A DNA stretch of 64,000 bases from Amycolatopsis viridis. GTDB lineage: Bacteria; Actinomycetota; Actinomycetes; Mycobacteriales; Pseudonocardiaceae. The DNA is taken from assembly GCF_011758765.1 (NCBI RefSeq), contig NZ_JAANOU010000001.1, forward strand, positions 5,084,001 to 5,148,000, written 5' to 3'. Of this stretch, positions 31,506 through 37,866 are shown piece after piece (positions within the stretch are counted from its first letter, which is position 1; every line of letters starts with the position of its first letter). The position numbers were made by a program, and so were the translations under genes. The notes beneath the pieces were generated by a model. It was not told the DNA's origin. It saw only the letters and a program-made list of their open reading frames with translations, and searched no databases.

Positions 31506-32938
31506 TGCCCGCGTTCGAGTACGCACCCGCGCCCGAGTCGCGCGACCTGGCCAACCTGAAGCCGAGCTACCGGCCGTTCATCGACGGCGAGTTCGTCGAC
31601 GGCGGCGGCGAACCGCTCAAGACCGTCAACCCGGCCACCGAGGAGGTGCTCGCCGAAGTCAGCACCGCGAGCGCCGCGGACATCGACACGGCGGTGAAGG
31701 CGGCCCGCAAGGCGTTCGAGAAGACGTGGGGCCCGATGCCGGGCAGCGAGCGCGCCAAGTACCTGTTCCGCATCGCGCGGCTGATCCAGGAACGGTCGCG
31801 GGAGCTGGCCGTGCTGGAGACGCTGGACAACGGCAAACCGATCAGGGAATCCCGCGACTCGGACCTGCCGCTGGTCGCCGCCCACTTCTTCTACCACGCG
31901 GGCTGGGCCGACAAGCTCGGCTACGCCGGGTTCGGGCCGGATCCGAAACCGCTGGGCGTGGCCGGGCAGATCATCCCGTGGAACTTCCCGCTGCTGATGC
32001 TGGCGTGGAAGATCGCGCCCGCCCTGGCCACCGGCAACACGGTCGTGCTCAAGCCGGCCGAGACGACCCCGCTGACCGCGCTGGTGTTCGGCGAGATCTG
32101 CCAGCAGGCCGGGCTGCCGCCGGGGGTGGTGAACATCCTGCCCGGCGCGGGGGAAACCGGCGCGCGGCTGGTCGAGCACCCGGGCGTGGACAAGATCGCC
32201 TTCACCGGCTCGACCGAGGTCGGCAAGCTGATCCAGCGCCAGGTCGCGGGCACCCCGAAGCGGCTCACGCTGGAGCTCGGCGGCAAGGCCGCGAACGTGG
32301 TCTTCGACGACGCCCCGCTGGACCAGGCGGTCGACGGCATCGTCAACGGCATCTTCTTCAACCAGGGCCACGTGTGCTGCGCCGGTTCCCGGCTGCTGGC
32401 GCAGGAGTCCGTGGTGGACGAGCTGCTGGACAAGCTGCGGTACCGGATCTCCACGCTGCGGCTGGGTGATCCGCTGGACAAGAACACCGACGTCGGCGCC
32501 ATCAACTCGGCCGAACAGCTGGGCAAGATCCGGGCGCTGGCCGACTCCGGGGAGGCCGAGGGCGCGCAGCGGTGGACCAGCCCGTGCCCGGTGCCCGACC
32601 GCGGGTTCTTCTTCGCCCCCACCGTGTTCTCCGGGGTGCACCAGTCGATGCGGATCGCGCGCGAGGAGATCTTCGGCCCGGTGCTGTCCGTGCTCACGTT
32701 CCGCACGCCCGACGAGGCCGTCGCGAAGGCCAACAACACGCCCTACGGTCTGTCCGCCGGCATCTGGACCGAAAAGGGGTCGCGGATCCTGTGGATGGCC
32801 AGCCGGCTGCGGGCCGGCGTGGTCTGGGCCAACACGTTCAACCGCTTCGACCCGGCCGCGCCGTTCGGCGGCTACCAGGAGTCGGGCTTCGGCCGCGAAG
32901 GTGGCCGCACGGGTCTGGAGGGATACCTGGATGTCTGA
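31505..32938 (+). CDS. NAD(P)-dependent aldehyde dehydrogenase
   Basis: 477 residues of the ALDH superfamily. The cofactor motif IIPWNFPLLMLAWKIAPAL and KPAETTP, the general-base Glu in ELGGKAA and the catalytic Cys in NQGHVCCAGSR are present (the usual GQ before the cysteine motif is GH here). Its coupling with deoC suggests acetaldehyde oxidation to acetate, keeping deoxynucleoside breakdown moving. The start overlaps deoC by one base, and its 3' end overlaps the next ALDH-family gene by 8 bases. Confidence 0.93.
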   Translation: MPAFEYAPAPESRDLANLKPSYRPFIDGEFVDGGGEPLKTVNPATEEVLAEVSTASAADIDTAVKAARKAFEKTWGPMPGSERAKYLFRIARLIQERSRELAVLETLDNGKPIRESRDSDLPLVAAHFFYHAGWADKLGYAGFGPDPKPLGVAGQIIPWNFPLLMLAWKIAPALATGNTVVLKPAETTPLTALVFGEICQQAGLPPGVVNILPGAGETGARLVEHPGVDKIAFTGSTEVGKLIQRQVAGTPKRLTLELGGKAANVVFDDAPLDQAVDGIVNGIFFNQGHVCCAGSRLLAQESVVDELLDKLRYRISTLRLGDPLDKNTDVGAINSAEQLGKIRALADSGEAEGAQRWTSPCPVPDRGFFFAPTVFSGVHQSMRIAREEIFGPVLSVLTFRTPDEAVAKANNTPYGLSAGIWTEKGSRILWMASRLRAGVVWANTFNRFDPAAPFGGYQESGFGREGGRTGLEGYLDV

Positions 32939-33797
32939 GCGGGTCACCGTCGCGAAGACGTACAAGCTGTTCATCGGCGGCAAGTTCCCGCGCTCGGAGT
33001 CCGGCCGGGTGTACCCGGTGACCGACCGCAAGGGACAGTTCCTCGCCAACGCCGCCCACGCCTCGCGCAAGGACGTGCGGGACGCGGTGGTCGCCGCGCG
33101 CAAGGCCTTCGGTGGCTGGTCCGGCGCGACGGCCTACAACCGCGGCCAGGTGCTGTACCGGGTCGCGGAGGTGCTGGAGGGCCGCCGCGACCAGTTCGTG
33201 GCCGAGGTCGGCGCGGCCGAGGGACTGCCGGCGCGGCGCGCGGAAACCGTGGTGGACGCGGCGATCGACCGCTGGGTCTGGTACGCGGGCTGGACGGACA
33301 AGGTGGCGAGCGTCCTCGGCGCCGCGAACCCGGTCGCCGGGCCGTACTTCTCGTTCACGGTGCCGGAACCGGCCGGCGTGGCGGCCATCCTCGCGCCGCA
33401 GGAGTCGTCACTGCTCGGGCTGGTGAGCGTGCTCGCCCCGGCGCTGGCGGCCGGCTGCACCGCGGTCGTGGTGAGCAGCGCGGACCGGCCGCTGCCGGCC
33501 GTCACGCTCTCGGAGGTGCTGGCGACGTCCGACCTGCCGGGCGGGGTGGCGAACATCCTCACCGGCCGGGCGGGTGAGCTGGGGCCGTGGCTGGCCTCGC
33601 ACGGTGATGTCAACACCCTCGACCCGACGGGCGCCGATCCGGAGATCCGTGCGGAACTGGCCCGCGCGGCAGCGGGCACGGTCAAGCGCGTGCTCGCGGT
33701 GCCGGCCGCGGAACCGGACTGGACGCAGCCGCCGGACATCGCGCGGCTGCGCCGCTACCTCGAGGCGAAGACCGTCTGGCACCCGATGGGGGTCTAG
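32931..33797 (+). CDS. Short, catalytically incomplete aldehyde dehydrogenase paralogue
   Basis: 288 residues covering only the cofactor-binding part of an ALDH: LFIGGKFPRSESGR, AVVAARKAFGGWSGATAYNRGQVLYRVAE, AAILAPQESSLLGL. It ends before any catalytic-Cys domain, and the ELGGK general-base motif is absent. It is not a decayed copy of its neighbour in an obvious way: the reading frame is clean and overlaps the preceding gene by 8 bases. I recall the same full-length/short ALDH pair next to deoC in other actinobacteria, including Streptomyces, which argues for a retained function, perhaps as a partner subunit. Confidence 0.85.
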   Translation: MSERVTVAKTYKLFIGGKFPRSESGRVYPVTDRKGQFLANAAHASRKDVRDAVVAARKAFGGWSGATAYNRGQVLYRVAEVLEGRRDQFVAEVGAAEGLPARRAETVVDAAIDRWVWYAGWTDKVASVLGAANPVAGPYFSFTVPEPAGVAAILAPQESSLLGLVSVLAPALAAGCTAVVVSSADRPLPAVTLSEVLATSDLPGGVANILTGRAGELGPWLASHGDVNTLDPTGADPEIRAELARAAAGTVKRVLAVPAAEPDWTQPPDIARLRRYLEAKTVWHPMGV

Positions 33798-34411
33798 CGG
33801 TCCCGGTGCCGCCCGCGGGGCCGCCAGTGGCGGCCCCGCGGCCGTTCAGCCGGGAAGTCGGGGTGGATCTCGGCGAACTCGGTGTCCGCGATGCCCATCA
33901 GCACCAGGTACTTGACGCCGTCGCGGGACAGTTCGGTGTCGCGCACCCGGCCTTCCTCGCGGAAACCGAGCCGGGCGTGCAGCGACAGCGACGCGACGTT
34001 GCCGCCGTAGATGCTGACCTGGCACTTCCGGTAGCCCTGCACGCCGAACATGAACCGCAGCAGGGTGATCACCGCGTCCCCGGCGTAACCGCAGCGGCGG
34101 TGCCGCGGCCCGATCCCGATGCCGTAGCTGAACCGGTCGGGCACGTCCGCCTCGGTCGCCGACAGGGAGCCGACGACCAGGCCACCACGCAGGGTTTCGA
34201 TCGCGAAGTGGAAGTCGGCCTCGGCGCGGTGAGCGGCCCAGTGCCGGTACTCGCCGACCCGGCGGGTCTCGGCCGCGTCCCGGTCGAACCCGGCCAGGGT
34301 GCGCCGGTCGGCGAGCGTGACCTCACGCAACCGCACCTTCCGCCCGGCCATGCCGTCAGCCACCGACGAGCAGTCGCGCGCCGGGCCGAGACGGGGCGGG
34401 GGCATCACCAT
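33794..34411 (-). CDS. GNAT-family N-acetyltransferase (RimJ/RimL type)
   Basis: About 205 residues. The fold is shown by VRLREVTLADRRTLAGF at the start, YGIGIGPRHRRCGYAGDAVITLLRFMF (acetyl-CoA pyrophosphate loop RxxGxA-like) and the C-terminal NVASLSLHARLGFREEGRVRD. It most resembles protein or small-molecule acetyltransferases of the RimJ/L group. A TATGGT -10 ends 7 bases before ATG 34411, which favours that start over ATG 34423. The arginine-rich C-terminus (RPRGRHWRPRGRHRDR) is encoded across a terminator-like hairpin. Its stop overlaps that of the convergent ALDH-like gene. Confidence 0.88.
   Translation of the reverse strand: MVMPPPRLGPARDCSSVADGMAGRKVRLREVTLADRRTLAGFDRDAAETRRVGEYRHWAAHRAEADFHFAIETLRGGLVVGSLSATEADVPDRFSYGIGIGPRHRRCGYAGDAVITLLRFMFGVQGYRKCQVSIYGGNVASLSLHARLGFREEGRVRDTELSRDGVKYLVLMGIADTEFAEIHPDFPAERPRGRHWRPRGRHRDR
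33813..33841. terminator. Hairpin inside the 3' coding end of the GNAT gene
   Basis: A perfect 13-bp stem (33813-33825 with 33829-33841) with a 3-base loop begins 15 bases after the ALDH-like stop. It probably ends the deoC-ALDH operon although it is coding on the other strand. Confidence 0.7.
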
Positions 34412-34418
34412 CGCGAGC

Positions 34419-34424
34419 ACCATA
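34419..34424 (-). promoter_or_regulatory. -10 element TATGGT for the GNAT gene, leaderless
   Basis: On the minus strand TATGGT is followed by 7 bases and the ATG at 34411. Confidence 0.45.
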
Positions 34425-34543
34425 CCGGTACCCGAAACCGGATTTGGAGGTCCGGAACGGTGATCCGCCGCCGGCTCCTGCCGGTCGAGGGCGCCGCCGG
34501 TCTACGGTAGGCACGAGTTCCCGGCTACCCGGTAGGAGGACCC

Positions 34544-34735
34544 ATGCGCATCGCGGCCGACACCGACCTCTGCATCGGCGCGGGCCAGTGCGTGCTGACC
34601 GACCCGGAGCTGTTCGACCAGGACGACGACGGCACCGTGGTCGTCCTGGACGACCACCCCACCGGCGACAAGGAGGACAGCGCCCGGGAAGCGGTCAACC
34701 TCTGCCCCGCCATGGCGCTGTCCCTGCGGGACTGA
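34544..34735 (+). CDS. [3Fe-4S] ferredoxin (P450-partner type)
   Basis: 63 residues. Three cysteines in the arrangement of actinobacterial P450 ferredoxins: Cys10 and Cys16 (CIGAGQC) and Cys54 followed by Pro (NLCPAMAL). The position between the first two where a fourth cluster ligand would sit is not Cys, indicating a 3Fe-4S cluster. The acidic middle (DQDDDGTVVVLDD) is typical. ATG at 34544 has TAGGAGG upstream, and a TACGGT -10 lies at about 34502. A P450 gene lies 0.45 kb downstream on the other strand and is its likely acceptor. Confidence 0.93.
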   Translation: MRIAADTDLCIGAGQCVLTDPELFDQDDDGTVVVLDDHPTGDKEDSAREAVNLCPAMALSLRD

Positions 34736-34819
34736 CCGCCGCACCTCACCGCCTGACGTCCTCCGCCTGCTCGGCTACATCCGTGCTCCACGGCACAGTC
34801 GTCCTGGCGAGGAGGCGGT

Positions 34820-35107
34820 ATGACCGCGGTCGACGAAGCCGCGCTCCGGGACATCTGCGCGCGCTACGGGATCGCCGAGCTGCTCGTGTTCGGTTCCGCC
34901 GCGCGTGGTGGGGTTCGCCCTTCGAGCGACATCGACATCGTGTACGAGCTCCAGCCCGGCGCCCGGCTCGGCTGGGAGATCGAGGATCTGAACGAGGAAC
35001 TGGCCGCACTGTTCGGTCGCCCGGTCGACCTCGTAGCGAAGCGGTACCTGAACCCTCTGCTGCGCGATGCCGTGCTCGCCGAATCGAGGCCGCTTCATGC
35101 GGCGTGA
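34820..35107 (+). CDS. MNT-type minimal nucleotidyltransferase (antitoxin of an MNT/HEPN module)
   Basis: 95 residues. The nucleotidyltransferase signature is intact: FGSAARG (GSxxRG at 25-30) and the metal-binding pair SDIDI with Asp37 and Asp39; LFGRPVDLVAKRYLNP is the conserved C-terminal part. In MNT/HEPN systems this enzyme modifies and neutralises a HEPN RNase toxin encoded just downstream. Here only a shrunken HEPN remnant follows, so this is an orphan antitoxin. It interrupts the ferredoxin-P450 pair. Confidence 0.88.
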   Translation: MTAVDEAALRDICARYGIAELLVFGSAARGGVRPSSDIDIVYELQPGARLGWEIEDLNEELAALFGRPVDLVAKRYLNPLLRDAVLAESRPLHAA

Positions 35108-35190
35108 TCGCCTGCTGATCGCGGAGATGATCCATCGACCTGACGATCCTGCGCACCACGGCGACCGAGCAGCTGGGCGAGCTCACCTGA
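35097..35190 (+). pseudogene. Remnant of a HEPN-domain toxin gene
   Basis: From ATG 35097, overlapping the MNT gene end, the first codons read MRRDRLLIAEMI, the usual N-terminus of DUF86/HEPN toxins. After about 12 codons the similarity jumps, with a one-base shift of frame, to IDLTILRTTATEQLGELT and a stop at 35188-35190, which looks like the C-terminal helix of the same family. The central part, including the RxxxxH active site, is deleted, leaving about 94 bases. The remnant overlaps the P450 stop codon. Confidence 0.65.
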
Positions 35191-36445
35191 CCCGGACCGG
35201 GAGGCTGTCCACGCCGTAGACGATCGACGTCCGGCGGTAGCTCAGCCGCTCCGGCTCGACGTCCAGCCGCAGGCCCGGGAAGCGGCGCACGAGCGCCGGG
35301 TACGCCGCACGCAGCTCCATGCGCGCCAGCTCCGCTCCGATGCACCGGTGCACGCCCCAGCCGAAGGCCAGGTGCTGCGTCGGCGGCCGGGCCGGGTCGA
35401 ACGACTCCATTTCGGACCCCAGCGCGGCGTCCCGGTTGGCCCCGCTGAGCGACACGAACACGATGTCGCCCTTGGCGATTTCCTGCCCGCCCACCGTGAC
35501 GTCCTCCCGGGCGAACCGGGGGAACGCCACCTGCACCACCGTCAGGTACCGCAGCAGCTCCTCGACGAACCGGTGCGCGGCGTCGTCGGACTCGCGCACC
35601 AGGTCGAACGTCGCGCGGTCCCGCAGCAGCACGATCGCGCCCAGCGCCAGCATGCTCGCCGTCGTCTCCAGGCCACCGGTGAGCACGCCGTCGGCGAGCC
35701 CGGCGAGCTCACGGTCGGAGATGTCGTCGCCGTGTTCCTTCACCAGCATCCCGAGCAGGCCGTCCCCTGGCGACTCGCGTTGCTTCCGCACGATCTCCAG
35801 CAGGTAGGACAACGACTCCGAGATGGCGCCGAACGAGGCACCCGCACCGGCGAACAGGTCGAACCGCACCGTGCTCAACCGCTGGAAGTCGTCCCGGTCC
35901 TCGTAGGACACCCCGAGCAGCTCGCAGATCGTCAGCGACGGGATCGGTAACGCGAACGACTGCATCAGGTCGACCGGGCCATCCACCGCGTCCATCGCGT
36001 CCAGCTGGGCGGCGATGATCTCGTCGATGCGCGGGGTGAGCCGGCTCAGCCGCCGCATCGTGAACTCCGGGGTCAGCAGCTTGCGCAGCCGCGTGTGGTC
36101 CGGCGGATCGGCGAACCCGAGCCCGCCCGGGTTCTGCTCGGCGGACAGGCCCGCCTTGCCGACCAGGTTCGTGTAGTCGTTGCTGAACTTGTCGGTGGCC
36201 GCGAGGACTTCCTTCGCCTCGCCGTACCCGGTGACGAGCCACGCGGTGATGCCGAACGGCAGCGGCAACCGGCGAACCGGCGCCGCACGCCGGGCCGCGC
36301 CCAGCTCGGGCACCGGGTCCAGCCCGTCGCGGCGCAGCGGCATCAACGCCGAATCGGGCAGGACCGACAGGTCGAAGCCCTTCTTCTGAGCCCTCGCCAG
36401 GTAGCGCCGGCCCACCCACGACACCACACGCGCGCGAAGCCCCAT
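35183..36445 (-). CDS. Cytochrome P450
   Basis: 420-residue soluble bacterial P450. I-helix oxygen-binding segment GGLETTAS, K-helix ExxR in EELLR, and the heme-binding loop FGWGVHRCIG with Cys368 as thiolate ligand. The substrate is unknown; a hydrophobic N-terminus without a true membrane helix is normal for cytosolic actinobacterial CYPs. Starts at ATG 36445. Electrons probably come from the [3Fe-4S] ferredoxin encoded nearby on the opposite strand. No biosynthetic cluster surrounds it. Confidence 0.95.
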   Translation of the reverse strand: MGLRARVVSWVGRRYLARAQKKGFDLSVLPDSALMPLRRDGLDPVPELGAARRAAPVRRLPLPFGITAWLVTGYGEAKEVLAATDKFSNDYTNLVGKAGLSAEQNPGGLGFADPPDHTRLRKLLTPEFTMRRLSRLTPRIDEIIAAQLDAMDAVDGPVDLMQSFALPIPSLTICELLGVSYEDRDDFQRLSTVRFDLFAGAGASFGAISESLSYLLEIVRKQRESPGDGLLGMLVKEHGDDISDRELAGLADGVLTGGLETTASMLALGAIVLLRDRATFDLVRESDDAAHRFVEELLRYLTVVQVAFPRFAREDVTVGGQEIAKGDIVFVSLSGANRDAALGSEMESFDPARPPTQHLAFGWGVHRCIGAELARMELRAAYPALVRRFPGLRLDVEPERLSYRRTSIVYGVDSLPVRVR

Positions 36446-36587
36446 AGCCGCAGGTTACACGCGACCATCGGCGGTTCCCGCGTCACTCGCGCAGGTGGTG
36501 CTGGTCACCCACTAGGTCGGCGTGCGGTCTGGACCAGAGGGTGGCGGGTACATCGTGGCGTCACCACAACAAGGGGAGTGTGCCCAG

Positions 36588-37790
36588 ATGCCCGACAAGG
36601 CCCGCCTCGGGATGGCCGCCGCGCTCGGCGTCCTCCTGTCATCCGGCTCCGCAGTGGCCTCCGCCGCGCCCGCCGGGAACCACTACGCCCTCTCGCAAGA
36701 GCAGCTCAGCCACCTGCCCCCGGGGCTGTGGGGCCTGCTGGGACTGCTCGGCCTGTTCGGGTTGGTGGGCGTGTCCCGGCGCGGGCCGAAGCGCAACCGC
36801 AAGAACCCGCTGGCCGGCTACTCCGGCGAGGACGACCTGGCGCGCCCGCAGGGGCGTCACCACGCCGCGCCCGGGCAACGGCCGATGGAGTTCCTGTCCG
36901 GCGGCGACCGGAACCCGCAGGCCGAGCGCCCGCCGACGGTCGGGACGGACCCGGCGGCCACCCAGATGCGCCCCGAGGCGGCGCCGATGCCCGACCCGAG
37001 GCGCCCGGTCACGCGCACGCCGTCGGACGTGCCCATGCCGTCGTACGCCTCGTTCGACGCGCCTTCCGGGAGCCCGTACGGGATGGAAACGCCGCCCGGA
37101 AACCAGTACAGCAGCCAGTACGGCAGCCAGTACGCGACGCCGCCCGGCGGCCAACCATGGGCGGACGCGTCCTCCGGTGGCCGGCCCTACACGGCCGCGG
37201 ACACGCCGTCGGGCAGCCAGCCGATCCCCGGCTACGGCACGGAGGCCTCGTCCACCGGGCCGCAGCCGTACCCGGTGGCGGAACCGGCCGGTGTCGGGCA
37301 GACCTACAGCACCGACACCCCCACCGGCGGCCAGTCGTACACATCGGCGGAACCGTCGTCCAACGGCCAGCCCTACCCGGCGAACGTGCCCTCCGGCGCG
37401 CAGCCGTACCCGGTGGCGGAAACGTTTTCCGGCAGCCAGAGCTATGCAGGGGAACTGCCCGGCGGCGGCCACCAGTCCTACAGCGGCGAGGTGCCGACCC
37501 AGTCGCGGATCTACGCCTCGCCCGAGGGGCCGTCCGGCGCCCAGCAGGCGTACGCCGCGGACGTGACGCCCGGTATGCAGGCCGGGTCGCCGATGGACAC
37601 GGCCCCGACGGCGCCGACGCCGGCGCTGTACCGCCGCAACCCGGAGCCGTTCCCGCAAACCGACCAGGACCAGCCGCCGGCCGTACCGCAGCAGCAAGGG
37701 ACGGGCCCGTTCGCGGGCCTGCCCCGCTACCCCGAAACCGCCGCGCCGGACCCCGGCCCGGTCGACGCTGTGCCCCGACACCAGCGTTGA
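36588..37790 (+). CDS. Membrane-anchored low-complexity Pro/Gly/Gln/Tyr-rich protein
   Basis: 400 residues. A signal-like start (MPDKARLGMAAALGVLL) ends near ASAAPAG, followed by about 20 polar residues, a Gly/Leu-rich helix WGLLGLLGLFGLVGV and a basic cluster (RRGPKRNRKNP). The remaining 310 residues are low complexity, with imperfect repeats of about 13-17 residues of the type Pro-Ser-Gly-x-Gln-x-Tyr-x-x-Ala-Glu. By the positive-inside rule this tail would be cytoplasmic. WGLLGLLG resembles the WGxxGxxG anchors usually found at C-termini. GGGGAG precedes ATG 36588. Function unknown. Confidence 0.75.
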   Translation: MPDKARLGMAAALGVLLSSGSAVASAAPAGNHYALSQEQLSHLPPGLWGLLGLLGLFGLVGVSRRGPKRNRKNPLAGYSGEDDLARPQGRHHAAPGQRPMEFLSGGDRNPQAERPPTVGTDPAATQMRPEAAPMPDPRRPVTRTPSDVPMPSYASFDAPSGSPYGMETPPGNQYSSQYGSQYATPPGGQPWADASSGGRPYTAADTPSGSQPIPGYGTEASSTGPQPYPVAEPAGVGQTYSTDTPTGGQSYTSAEPSSNGQPYPANVPSGAQPYPVAETFSGSQSYAGELPGGGHQSYSGEVPTQSRIYASPEGPSGAQQAYAADVTPGMQAGSPMDTAPTAPTPALYRRNPEPFPQTDQDQPPAVPQQQGTGPFAGLPRYPETAAPDPGPVDAVPRHQR

Positions 37791-37796
37791 CCAGCA

Positions 37797-37841
37797 CTCC
37801 TCGCCGCGGCGTCCGCACCCCCGGGACGCCGCGGCGAGGAG
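37797..37841. terminator. Bidirectional terminator between convergent genes
   Basis: A perfect 18-bp stem (37797-37814 with 37824-37841) with a 9-base loop lies between the low-complexity protein and helicase stops. Very stable, no U-tract. Confidence 0.92.
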
Positions 37842-37866
37842 ATCCGCCGCACCGCGCCCTTCGCGT

